Shown here piece by piece: positions 42,978-51,601 of a DNA stretch of 64,000 nucleotides (positions are counted from its first letter, which is position 1; every line of letters starts with the position of its first letter). Where the stretch lies: contig NZ_JBLXJC010000001.1 in the NCBI RefSeq assembly GCF_048269205.1, positions 1,674,001-1,738,000 of the forward strand. The letters run 5' to 3'. The notes beneath the pieces are model-generated. The model saw nothing but the letters and a program-made list of their open reading frames with translations. It did no database searches and had not been told where the DNA came from. The translations under genes were made by a program, and so were the position numbers. Origin of the DNA: Emcibacter sp048269205. Its GTDB lineage: Bacteria; Pseudomonadota; Alphaproteobacteria; Sphingomonadales; Emcibacteraceae.

Positions 42978-43802
42978 ATGGGAAACCTTGAAGGAAAAAT
43001 TGCGCTTGTCACAGGATCCGGTCGCGGCATTGGCCGTGCGGTTGCCCTGAAATTCGCCCGCGAAGGGGCAAAGGTTGTAATCAATGACCTGGATCCGGAA
43101 GTCGGTGATGCCGTCGCTGCCGAAATCAGGGACATGGGTGGCGAGGCTGTTGCCTGTAACGGGTCAGTCACGGAAGCAGACTTCGGCGAACGTTTCATCA
43201 CCACGGCGCTGGAAAGCTTCGGCGTGCCGGATATCATCGTCAATAATGCCGGTTATACCTGGGACAGCATGATCCAGAAGATGACCGACGAACAGTTTGA
43301 CGCCATGATGGATGTGCACCTGAAAGCCCCGTTCAGGATCCTGCGGGCCGTCCAGCCGCACTGGAAAGCGGCCGCAAAAGCTGAAGCAGAGAACGGACAA
43401 CCGGTCAATCGCAAGGTAGTCAACATCTCTTCTGTCGCCGGAACCGGGGGCAATCCCGGCCAGGTCAATTATTCTTCCGCCAAGTCCGGAATTGTCGGCA
43501 TGACAAAGACCCTGGCCAAGGAATGGGGCCGGCTCAATGTCAATGTCAACTGCGTGGCCTTCGGTTATATTGAAACCCGCCTCACCGAAGCAACGGACGA
43601 GAAAAAGGAAATCGAAGTCCAGGGCAACAGGATCGGCGTTGGCATCCCCAAAGCGACAGCCAACATCTTCAAGTCGATGATCCCCATGGGACGGGCCGGC
43701 ACAGCAGACGAAGCCGCCGGCGCCGTTTATCTTCTCACGACACCTGAATCCGATTATATTTCCGGACAAATGATAATCTGTGGTGGTGGTCTGTCCTTTT
43801 GA
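42978..43802 (+). CDS. SDR-family 3-hydroxyacyl-CoA dehydrogenase-like
   Basis: A 274-residue classical short-chain dehydrogenase. It has the nucleotide motif VTGSGRGIGR, NNAG in IIVNNAGYTWDS, and active-site Tyr165 and Lys169 (YSSAK) with Ser in NISSVAG. Asp in the INDLDPE position after the second strand favours NAD(H). An insertion (about 130-150) with AAAKAEAENGQPVNRK is longer than in FabG. Next to an (R)-hydratase, it resembles the dehydrogenase part of peroxisomal multifunctional enzyme type 2 (HSD17B4). Confidence 0.87.
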   Translation: MGNLEGKIALVTGSGRGIGRAVALKFAREGAKVVINDLDPEVGDAVAAEIRDMGGEAVACNGSVTEADFGERFITTALESFGVPDIIVNNAGYTWDSMIQKMTDEQFDAMMDVHLKAPFRILRAVQPHWKAAAKAEAENGQPVNRKVVNISSVAGTGGNPGQVNYSSAKSGIVGMTKTLAKEWGRLNVNVNCVAFGYIETRLTEATDEKKEIEVQGNRIGVGIPKATANIFKSMIPMGRAGTADEAAGAVYLLTTPESDYISGQMIICGGGLSF

Positions 43803-43839
43803 TGGACAGGTTCTGCCACACACTACAGGAGAGCAAAAA

Positions 43840-44988
43840 ATGATTTTCAAAGACGCCCCCTGGATGACCGAAGAATTATCCATCCTCGGCGATGCAACCC
43901 GGAAATTTTTCCAGGCGGAACTTGTGCCCCATGTGGAACGGTATCATGCCGAAAAGCAGGTGGACCGGGCACTGTGGGAGAAGGCAGGCGAGTATGGAAT
44001 TCTGGCCGCCTCGATCCCTGAAGAATTTGGCGGCGCTGGCGGCGACCTCGGCCATGAATCCGTGATCTTTGCCGAACTCGGCTATACCGGTGATATGAGT
44101 TTCGGCCTGTTTGTCCATAATATCGCCATTCACTATGTGCTCGCCTATGGCACCGAAGAACAGAAACAGCGCTGGCTTCCAAAACTAGCCTCAGGGGAAC
44201 TGATTGCCGGCATCGCCATGACGGAACCGGGAACGGGATCGGACCTTCAGGCGGTGCGTACGACTGCCGTGCTGGACGGTGAGGACTATGTGATCAACGG
44301 CTCCAAAATCTTCATCTCCAACGGCCAGATCGGGAACTTTTTTATCCTTGTGGTCAAAACCGATGCCTCCCAGGGAGCAAAAGGCATTTCCCTGCTTGGT
44401 GTTGAAACAGACGGACTGGAAGGTTTCAGGCGCGGTAAAAACCTGGATAAGGTCGGCATGACCGGCCAGGACACTTCCGAACTTTTTTTTGACGATATGC
44501 GTGTGCCGGCCGCCAATCTGCTGGGTGACATCGAGGGCCAGGGTTTCGGCCAGCTTATGAACCAGCTGGCGTGGGAGCGCCTGATGCTGGCTATTGTCGG
44601 TGTCGGCGTCTCACATAAGGCCATTGAGGAAACGGTCACCTATGTCAGGGAACGAAAGGCATTCGGGAAGTCGATAATCGAATTCCAGAATTCCCGCTAC
44701 AAGCTGGCGGAATGCAAGGCCAAGCTGGAACTTCTGCAGGCCTATGTCGAAAAATGCATTGGCAAAATAATCCGAAACGAGCTTACGGCTGATGAAGCGT
44801 CAATCGCCAAACTGACGGGATCTGAAATCCAGGGTGAAATTATTGACCAGTGCGTACAATTGCATGGCGGGTATGGATATATGCGTGAATATCTCGTCGC
44901 CCGCATGTATGCTGATGCCCGGGTGCAGCGCATTTACGGCGGCACCAGCGAGATTATGAAAGAACTGATCTCTCGCAGTTTGATATAA
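43840..44988 (+). CDS. Acyl-CoA dehydrogenase
   Basis: A 382-residue FAD enzyme for alpha,beta-oxidation of acyl-CoA. Conserved ACAD stretches are GIAMTEPGTGSDLQ, the RKAFGKSIIEFQ helix, and QLHGGYGYMREY. The MCAD-type catalytic Glu near the C-terminus is Gly (IYGGTSEIM), but Glu246 in AWERLML sits where isovaleryl-CoA dehydrogenase places its base, so activity is expected. AGGAGAGC precedes the ATG at 43840; the longer frame lacks family similarity. Confidence 0.93.
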   Translation: MIFKDAPWMTEELSILGDATRKFFQAELVPHVERYHAEKQVDRALWEKAGEYGILAASIPEEFGGAGGDLGHESVIFAELGYTGDMSFGLFVHNIAIHYVLAYGTEEQKQRWLPKLASGELIAGIAMTEPGTGSDLQAVRTTAVLDGEDYVINGSKIFISNGQIGNFFILVVKTDASQGAKGISLLGVETDGLEGFRRGKNLDKVGMTGQDTSELFFDDMRVPAANLLGDIEGQGFGQLMNQLAWERLMLAIVGVGVSHKAIEETVTYVRERKAFGKSIIEFQNSRYKLAECKAKLELLQAYVEKCIGKIIRNELTADEASIAKLTGSEIQGEIIDQCVQLHGGYGYMREYLVARMYADARVQRIYGGTSEIMKELISRSLI

Positions 44989-45002
44989 AGGGCTTTCCAC
45001 CT

Positions 45003-46106
45003 ATGACAGGGCCACTTGCCGGAATAAGAATCATAGAAATACAGGGCATTGGCCCCGGCCCTTTCTGCGGCATGCATTTTGCCGATCTCGGCGCCGACGT
45101 GATTCTGATTGAACGCGCCGAAGCGGCCGACCCTGTCACCACCAAGGTTCGCGGCATTGCGAACAGGGGTAAACGGTCCATAGTTCTGGACCTCAAGTCG
45201 GAAAAGGACCTCCAGACCGCTCACGACCTGATTGACACAGCCGACGGCTTGATCGAGGGCATGCGGCCCGGTGTTATGGAACGCCTGGGACTCGGCCCGG
45301 AAGACTGTCTGAAAAGAAATCCGAAGCTGGTCTACGGCAGATTGACCGGCTGGGGCCAGTCAGGGCCCCTGGCACAAAGCGCAGGACACGACCTGAATTA
45401 CACCAGTCTGACGGGGGCGGCCTGGTACAGCGGCGCCGCCGAGGACGGCCGGCCGGTCCCTCCCCCGACACTGGTCGGGGATATTGCCGGTGGCGCCCAC
45501 TACCTGATGATTGGCATGCTGGCCGCCATGCTCAAGTCCCGGACGACCGGAAAAGGCGATGTGATAGATGCCGCCATTGTCGACGGCACCTCACATATGA
45601 TGAACCTGATTTTTGATGTGGTTCCCGGCGGCCTGATGTCTGCCGACAAGCGCGGTGTCGGCGTTCTGGATGGCGCGCACTGGTATGCGGTTTATGAATG
45701 TGCCGATGGCAATTTTGTCAGCATCGGAAGTCTGGAAAGCAGGTTCTATCGCCAGCTTCTGGATATTCTGGGCGTGGCCGACGATCCGGACTTTGCCAGT
45801 CAGTATGACGTCCGCCTGTGGCCTGCCCAGTCGGAGAAACTGGCGAAAATTTTCAATCAAAAAACACGGGATGAATGGTGCCGGTTGCTGGAGGGAACCG
45901 ATGCCTGCTTTGCGCCGGTTCTGACGCCCCGGGAAGCAACGGTTCACCCGCATAATGTCGAACGGGGTACTTTTTCCGAGGCCAATGGATATATTGAAGC
46001 CCGCACGGCGCCGCGTTTTGCAACTGATGCGCCATTAACTCCACAGGAAATACCTGAAAAAGGCGCCCATACAACAGAAATAATGAAAGAGTTGAAGCGG
46101 GAATAG
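45003..46106 (+). CDS. CaiB/BaiF CoA-transferase, AMACR-like
   Basis: A 367-residue family III protein most like alpha-methylacyl-CoA racemase. The racemase acid/base pair is visible as His129 (AGHDLNYTSLTG) and Asp160 (LVGDIAGGA), and LDGAHWYAVYECADGNFVSIG matches the AMACR region around its active-site Glu. It likely epimerises (2R)- to (2S)-methylacyl-CoA so that the acyl-CoA dehydrogenase can act; CoA transfer cannot be excluded. It follows the acyl-CoA dehydrogenase by 14 bases. Confidence 0.87.
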   Translation: MTGPLAGIRIIEIQGIGPGPFCGMHFADLGADVILIERAEAADPVTTKVRGIANRGKRSIVLDLKSEKDLQTAHDLIDTADGLIEGMRPGVMERLGLGPEDCLKRNPKLVYGRLTGWGQSGPLAQSAGHDLNYTSLTGAAWYSGAAEDGRPVPPPTLVGDIAGGAHYLMIGMLAAMLKSRTTGKGDVIDAAIVDGTSHMMNLIFDVVPGGLMSADKRGVGVLDGAHWYAVYECADGNFVSIGSLESRFYRQLLDILGVADDPDFASQYDVRLWPAQSEKLAKIFNQKTRDEWCRLLEGTDACFAPVLTPREATVHPHNVERGTFSEANGYIEARTAPRFATDAPLTPQEIPEKGAHTTEIMKELKRE

Positions 46107-46135
46107 GTCAGAGGCTACCCTGCAAGAGAATTGAG

Positions 46136-47029
46136 ATGAACTTACAGAAGTTGAAGTATGTGGTGGAAGTTGCCCGGCAAGGCTCTGTGACAGCAGCCGC
46201 GAAATCCCTTGGGCTGACCCAGTCCGTTGTGACGCGAGCCCTGGCTGATATTGAAAAGGACCTCGGATATGCCCTGTTCTATCGTCATTCCCGCGGCATG
46301 GTGGAAACCGAGGAAGGGCGGGACTTTATTGACAGGGCCTCACGCATATTCACCGATATCGACGCCCTGATCGAAGACAGCAGCCTTTCCACACAAGAAC
46401 AGGCGGAGATCCTGAGAATCGGGGTCTGCCCGCCGTCCCTTGAGGGGCTTCTGAACCGGGCCATATTGAGACTGATAAAAAACTCCCCCCTGATACGCCT
46501 GCATAGTCATGCCGTCTCCCTGCACGAGGGTATCGAGCGTTTGAGGCGCGGTGATATAGATATCCTTGTCGCTCCAAACCAGCGGTTTGAGAAAGACCCT
46601 GATTTCCGGGTTGAACCGCTGACAGAGCTGAATGTCTCCTTTTGTGTAAACAAGGAGCACCCTCTCCTCAAAAAATCCGGGCTGAAGGTTGCTGACCTTG
46701 TGGAATATCCGATCATACTGCCGCGCGGCGGTGAAATGTATGTGAATTCCCTACTGCGGGTCATCCGGGAGAGCGGTAAAACGCCGGAAAAGGTATTCCA
46801 CATTCTGGATAACGTCCAAATCATCCAGAACATTCTTCTCGAAACACACTGCATAGGTATTTTCAGTCAGGGCTATGCCTCTTCCCAGGCGATGAAAAGG
46901 CAGTTTTCCAAGTTGCAGACCGACTTTGATGAAACCGTGCAGCTTGTCTGTATCAATCGCGCAAAATGGTTGCCGAAAGAGTCCGTCCGGTCCTTTATAT
47001 CCTCAATTTTAGCGTTCCCGCCCCAGTAG
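46136..47029 (+). CDS. LysR-family transcriptional regulator
   Basis: A 297-residue LTTR with an N-terminal winged HTH (GSVTAAAKSLGLTQSVVTRA, residues about 16-35), a linker helix, and a two-lobe effector domain (about 92-295). It starts 29 bases after the racemase-like gene on the same strand, so it is probably the operon's own regulator, sensing an acyl-CoA or CoA-ester. LTTRs are often divergent from targets; here the downstream position suggests feedback inside one transcript. Confidence 0.9.
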   Translation: MNLQKLKYVVEVARQGSVTAAAKSLGLTQSVVTRALADIEKDLGYALFYRHSRGMVETEEGRDFIDRASRIFTDIDALIEDSSLSTQEQAEILRIGVCPPSLEGLLNRAILRLIKNSPLIRLHSHAVSLHEGIERLRRGDIDILVAPNQRFEKDPDFRVEPLTELNVSFCVNKEHPLLKKSGLKVADLVEYPIILPRGGEMYVNSLLRVIRESGKTPEKVFHILDNVQIIQNILLETHCIGIFSQGYASSQAMKRQFSKLQTDFDETVQLVCINRAKWLPKESVRSFISSILAFPPQ

Positions 47030-47198
47030 AGGACAGACGACAGGCGTCTCCACAGCGGTGTCCACATCGCATAAACACTTTTGATCCCCATAAACACCAC
47101 ATCTCCTATTTGCCAACGGGAAGTGCCTCAGCAAATCTGCTGCGGCTACAAACAGCCTATTTTATATACTTTACTTATTATACTTAGAGCTTATATTA

Positions 47199-47705
47199 AT
47201 GTCCGAAGGAGTACAGATCGAACTTATGACAGATCCTGATAAAAGCATTGGCTTTCTGATGACCGACGTTTCCCGCCTGATGAGGCGGAACTTCATGCGT
47301 CGCGCCCAGGAACTTGGACTTTCGCAAGCCCAGTGGATGACCCTGTTTCGGATCTACCGGCAGGAAGGTGTGAAACAGATCACCCTGGCAGAAAGTATGG
47401 AAATTCAGCCGATCACTCTTGCTCGGCTAATTGACAGCCTTCAGGAAGCCGGCCTCGTTGATCGCCGCCGGGACCCCGATGACCGCCGGGCCTTCAGAAT
47501 TTATTTGACGGATAAAGCTCAGCCCTTTCTCAAAAAAGTTGAACCCCTTCTTGCACAAACCAGGGACGCGGCAATGGCAGGATTTTCAGAGCAGGAGAAA
47601 TCCGAACTGTTACAGAAAATTTGTCAAATCAAACAGAATCTTCTGGATGCTGAGTGCCCTTCCCTTGAAGAGGCGAACGATAGGAAAGACGACGCAGATG
47701 ACTAA
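47199..47705 (+). CDS. MarR-family transcriptional regulator
   Basis: A 168-residue winged-helix repressor. The core LGLSQAQWMTLFRIYRQEG, the recognition region and the wing RRRDPDDRRAFRIYLTDKAQ are typical of MarR/EmrR. It probably represses the emrAB pump downstream until a phenolic or hydrophobic ligand binds. Two starts are possible (47199, used here, and a Met nine codons later); neither has a well-spaced ribosome site. Its stop overlaps the emrA start by 8 bases. Confidence 0.9.
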   Translation: MSEGVQIELMTDPDKSIGFLMTDVSRLMRRNFMRRAQELGLSQAQWMTLFRIYRQEGVKQITLAESMEIQPITLARLIDSLQEAGLVDRRRDPDDRRAFRIYLTDKAQPFLKKVEPLLAQTRDAAMAGFSEQEKSELLQKICQIKQNLLDAECPSLEEANDRKDDADD

Positions 47706-48831
47706 AAGCAAGCCCACACCCGATCACGAGAAAAAGCGAAAGGGGAGGATCCGCTTTATCCTCCTTGTTATTGGTCCTTTAGTAGCCGCCGTGATCGGTG
47801 GCGCAGCCTATTTGAACGGCGGACGTTATGTAGAAACTGAAAATGCCTATGTCAAATCCGACAAGCTGATGATCGCCGCCGAAGTCTCCGGCCCCATCAC
47901 CGAAGTCCCGATACGGGAAAACCAACAGGTCAGTAAAGGAGACATTCTGTTTCGCATTGATGACCGCCCTTACCGCATTGCCCTGGCGGAACAGGACGCC
48001 GAGCTCAGGCGGGTGCGCGATAACATTGCGGGTCTGAAAGCCAGCTACCGGCAAAAGCAGGATGAACTTGAACTGGCCAGAACAAATCTCGCCTATGCCA
48101 AAACGGTACTGGACAGACAGGGTGAGCTTGTCGCCTCGCGAAACGTTTCACAAACCAGCTATGACACCGCAAAGCATGCCTATGATGCCGCAGTGGTGAG
48201 CCTCAAGGTTATCGAGAGTGAAAAAGCAGAGGTGCTTGCAGACCTGGCGGGAAATCCGGCCATCGCACCGGAACAACATCCCCGTTTTCTTGCAGCAAAG
48301 GCAGCCCTTGACCGGGCCCGGCTGGACCTGGAACGTACAGTCGTTCGCGCCCCCTTTGACGGTATTGCCAGCAGCACCCCTCAGGTAGGCCAGCAGGTTA
48401 TCGGCAACGGCGCCCTCAGTAGTCCGGTCATGACCCTGGTCAACAATCGGGACTTCTGGATCGTTGCCAATTTCAAGGAAACAGACCTGACCAATGTACG
48501 GCCGGGCCAGGACGTGAGAATCCATGTAGATACCTATCCGGACCTGGTCTGGCACGGCAATGTGGAAAGTCTGGCCCAGGCAACCGGCGCCGAATTCTCC
48601 GTCATTCCGGCTCAGAATGCCACTGGCAACTGGGTCAAGGTGGTACAGCGCATTCCCGTCCGTATTGACCTGGAGCCCGGCGACAAAAATGCCGTCCTGC
48701 GATCCGGCATGAGCACCACTGTGAAAATAGATACGGGTCGCAAGCGCAGCCTTGGACGGATTATTTCTGCTATGTTCGGCGGATCGAAGGAAACAAGCTT
48801 TATGACCGCACAGGCAAAGAATGGGTCATGA
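47698..48831 (+). CDS. emrA: HlyD-family membrane-fusion protein EmrA-like
   Basis: A 377-residue periplasmic adaptor of an MFS tripartite pump. One N-terminal membrane anchor (about 18-38) is followed by a lipoyl/barrel domain (YVKSDKLMIAAEVSGPITEV), a coiled-coil hairpin (about 95-205) and a beta-barrel (RAPFDGIASSTPQVGQQV; VNNRDFWIVANFKETDL). It overlaps marR by 8 bases and emrB by 4, so all three are coupled. No outer-membrane TolC gene is adjacent. Confidence 0.92.
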   Translation: MTKSKPTPDHEKKRKGRIRFILLVIGPLVAAVIGGAAYLNGGRYVETENAYVKSDKLMIAAEVSGPITEVPIRENQQVSKGDILFRIDDRPYRIALAEQDAELRRVRDNIAGLKASYRQKQDELELARTNLAYAKTVLDRQGELVASRNVSQTSYDTAKHAYDAAVVSLKVIESEKAEVLADLAGNPAIAPEQHPRFLAAKAALDRARLDLERTVVRAPFDGIASSTPQVGQQVIGNGALSSPVMTLVNNRDFWIVANFKETDLTNVRPGQDVRIHVDTYPDLVWHGNVESLAQATGAEFSVIPAQNATGNWVKVVQRIPVRIDLEPGDKNAVLRSGMSTTVKIDTGRKRSLGRIISAMFGGSKETSFMTAQAKNGS

Positions 48832-50381
48832 ATACCGCTGTAAAAGACAGTGAAACGCCGCTCCGGCGTGGTCTGGTCGTGGTCTCCATCATGCTGGCCA
48901 CGATTATACAGGCGCTGGACACGACCATCGCCAATGTGGCCCTGCCCCATATGCAGGGCAGCATGTCTGCAACACAGGACCAGATGTCCTGGGTCCTGAC
49001 CTCCTATATTGTTACCGCAGCCATTATGATCCCCCCTACCGCGGCGATTGCCTCCCGAATTGGCCACAGGCGCCTGTTCATTATTTCCGTTACCGGTTTT
49101 ACCATCGCTTCCATGCTATGCGGACTGGCGACATCACTGTCACAGATCATATTTTTCAGACTGTTGCAGGGCGCCTTCGGCGCCGCTCTGGTCCCGCTTA
49201 GCCAGACCATGATGTTGAATATGTATCCAAAGGAAAAGCACGGCAGCGCGATGACAATATGGGGTGTCGGCATCATGCTGGGGCCCATTCTGGGACCAAC
49301 CCTTGGCGGGTATCTTACGGAATATTACAGCTGGCGATGGGTGTTTTTCATAAATCTTCCCATTGGCCTTCTTGCACTGGCGGGAATGATCATTTTCATG
49401 CAGGAAAGCGAGAAGGAACAGCCCAGGAAGTTTGATTTCCTGGGATTTATCCTGCTTAGCCTGGCTATTGCTGCCTTGCAGCTCATGTTGGACAGGGGCG
49501 AATCCCAGAATTGGTTTTCCTCACCGGAAATCGTTATTGAGGCAACCCTGGCCGTGATATTCCTCTATATGTTCCTTGTTCAGATGTATACGGTTGATCA
49601 TCCCTTCCTGGAACCCGGCCTCTTTAAAGACAGGAATTTCGTCATTGGTCTTGTGTTCCTTTTTTATGTCGGCATACTTTTGCTGGCTACCATGGCCCTG
49701 ATGCCACCGTTTCTGCAGAACCTGATGGGATATCCCGTCCTGATGGTGGGATATCTTCTGGCACCACGGGGGGTCGGAACCATGATTGGCCTGATCCTGA
49801 CCGGGCGGCTTGTCTCGAAACTGGACCTCCGCCTGCTAATTCTGTTCGGCCAGTTCCTGATTATCATATCATTGTGGGAAATGAGCACTTTCACAACCGA
49901 GGTCTCCAGCGGTGCCATCATCTGGACTGGCCTTATACAAGGTGTTGGAATAGGCTTTATCATTGTTCCCCTCAATTTGGCGGCTTTTGCCACACTTGAT
50001 CCCAAACTGCGGACAGAAGGCACATCAATTGCCAATTTGATAAGGAATATCGGCAGTAGTATCGGCATTTCTGTCCTGATTACCATGCTTGCCAGAGGCA
50101 CCCAGGCAAACCATGCCATACTTGCCGAAAATATCACCCCTTTCCGGGCCGCATTCTTTCAACCTTCGCTGCCTCTGCACTGGGAATGGCATTTTGAGAG
50201 CGGCATCATTGCGCTGAATGCAGAAGTCACCCGGCAGGCCGCCACCATTGCCTACCTTAACGATTTCTATCTTCTGATGATCGTCACAATAGTGGCGTCT
50301 CCTCTGGTTTTTCTACTGGATAAAGGAAAAGACCCAAAAACAGTTGAAGTCGATGAAGCCGCCGACATGATTGTCGATTAA
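48828..50381 (+). CDS. emrB: MFS multidrug exporter, EmrB/DHA2 type
   Basis: A 517-residue, 14-helix drug:H+ antiporter. Motif C of DHA2 pumps (GVGIMLGPILGPTLGGYL), the D-in-TM1 signature ALDTTIANVALPHMQG and SWVLTSYIVTAAIMIPPTA are present. With EmrA it should export hydrophobic toxins across both membranes. ATGA overlap with emrA. It converges on the acidic barrel gene; the 80 bases between hold no clear terminator. Confidence 0.94.
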   Translation: MNTAVKDSETPLRRGLVVVSIMLATIIQALDTTIANVALPHMQGSMSATQDQMSWVLTSYIVTAAIMIPPTAAIASRIGHRRLFIISVTGFTIASMLCGLATSLSQIIFFRLLQGAFGAALVPLSQTMMLNMYPKEKHGSAMTIWGVGIMLGPILGPTLGGYLTEYYSWRWVFFINLPIGLLALAGMIIFMQESEKEQPRKFDFLGFILLSLAIAALQLMLDRGESQNWFSSPEIVIEATLAVIFLYMFLVQMYTVDHPFLEPGLFKDRNFVIGLVFLFYVGILLLATMALMPPFLQNLMGYPVLMVGYLLAPRGVGTMIGLILTGRLVSKLDLRLLILFGQFLIIISLWEMSTFTTEVSSGAIIWTGLIQGVGIGFIIVPLNLAAFATLDPKLRTEGTSIANLIRNIGSSIGISVLITMLARGTQANHAILAENITPFRAAFFQPSLPLHWEWHFESGIIALNAEVTRQAATIAYLNDFYLLMIVTIVASPLVFLLDKGKDPKTVEVDEAADMIVD

Positions 50382-50461
50382 CTGCGCCTATAGCGCACCG
50401 GGCCTTGTCTTCCCCACATTTTGACCTGCCCGGCGCTGTAAAGCTCTGGAAAATATTACGA

Positions 50462-51583
50462 TCAAAAACCGGTTTCAAACTCATGACGAAGCATTACACC
50501 CAGAATATGATTTCTGGCGGCCTCGTCATCAAATTTGCTGTGGTGATAGATATAGGCAATATCTATGCTCAGGTTCTCCTGAAGGACATACCCGATGGAA
50601 AGCTGAAATTCTTCGGCGTCTATATCCTCTATATCCTCGTCGTCCGGAGTGCTCGCTACCCTCGAATAGGACGCCGCCATGTTCCAGCGATCAAAGACCA
50701 CGGTATTTCCCACAAGAAAAATGCTGCGGTCTTGCTCCTCCCCTTCGGCATTTGAGAATTTTACATATTCAACGATTGGCTTTAACCGAACTGCATCGTT
50801 GAGATCAATATCACCGTACAGGGCAACGGCATATCCGGTTTCACTGCCGGTTTCATCCCCGCCAGGGGTGTTCTTCATGTAGCTGGTTGAATACTGCAGA
50901 TCGAGGCCGGAGACTGGCAAACTTCCGGCAAGTGTAATCGAATAAGAGGAAAAATCCCCGGTATTGGCAAGGCCGCCGTCGCTTTTGTGATGCCGCTCCC
51001 GGGAGGTGACAAGGGAACCTGACAGAAATGTTGTGTCTGCAAAATAACTTTGGGCGGTCAGTGTATGTTGTCCGACAGTCTTGGAACCAAAACTATAGCT
51101 GGCCCCTCCGCCTATGCGTTCAAGTTGCTCGTAAAAGTCCTCGGGCAACTGGTGTCCGAAGGGCCCGGGGGCAAGCTCCCTTCCCACCCCGAAAGTCGGA
51201 TTGAACTTGCCGGCAACAAACCGAATATTCCCCGTCTCATAGGCAATGAATATTTCTTCCGCGAAAAGGCCGAGTTTCTCAAAATACTGGTTTTCGTCGT
51301 AAAATTCCCCCTCTTCCTCGTTCACTTCTTCAAACCCGATGCCCACACCCAGGGTCAAGCCGGGGAACAGAATAAGTTCGCCGTCCAGTTCAAGCTCTCC
51401 TGTTGCGAGAGATGTTTTCTCATCATTTGCCGTAACAACCGCCTGAAATTCAAGTTCGCTTTCGATCTCCAGTTCAAATACGGATGCTTCACATTCATCG
51501 TCATCCTCCTCTGCCTTTGCCTCCCCAATAACGGGAAAGAAAAGACAGAGAAAAAGACTGGATATGGCTGTATTTCTTTTCAT
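50462..51583 (-). CDS. Acidic outer-membrane beta-barrel protein
   Basis: A 373-residue exported protein, not of a family I can name. A signal peptide (MKRNTAISSLFLCLFFPVIG, cleavage after KA) leads to alternating beta strands typical of a porin (LILFPGLTLGVGIGF; GLDLQYSTSYMKN), ending in Phe. Unusually, Asp/Glu clusters occur at the mature N-terminus (EEDDDECEASVFELEIE), near residues 83-95 (FEEVNEEEGEFYDEN) and near 315-328 (DDEDIEDIDAEE). It lies 18 bases after the TonB receptor and is probably last in the xoxF operon. A role in cation passage is only inferred. Confidence 0.65.
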   Translation of the reverse strand: MKRNTAISSLFLCLFFPVIGEAKAEEDDDECEASVFELEIESELEFQAVVTANDEKTSLATGELELDGELILFPGLTLGVGIGFEEVNEEEGEFYDENQYFEKLGLFAEEIFIAYETGNIRFVAGKFNPTFGVGRELAPGPFGHQLPEDFYEQLERIGGGASYSFGSKTVGQHTLTAQSYFADTTFLSGSLVTSRERHHKSDGGLANTGDFSSYSITLAGSLPVSGLDLQYSTSYMKNTPGGDETGSETGYAVALYGDIDLNDAVRLKPIVEYVKFSNAEGEEQDRSIFLVGNTVVFDRWNMAASYSRVASTPDDEDIEDIDAEEFQLSIGYVLQENLSIDIAYIYHHSKFDDEAARNHILGVMLRHEFETGF

Positions 51584-51601
51584 TGCCCCCCTTACATCAT
51601 C

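Noticed and set aside
44940..44980. Loss of the MCAD-type catalytic Glu (IYGGTSEIM) as a sign of a dead acyl-CoA dehydrogenase
   Set aside because: Glu246 in AWERLML occupies the alternative position used by isovaleryl-CoA dehydrogenase, so the enzyme is probably active.
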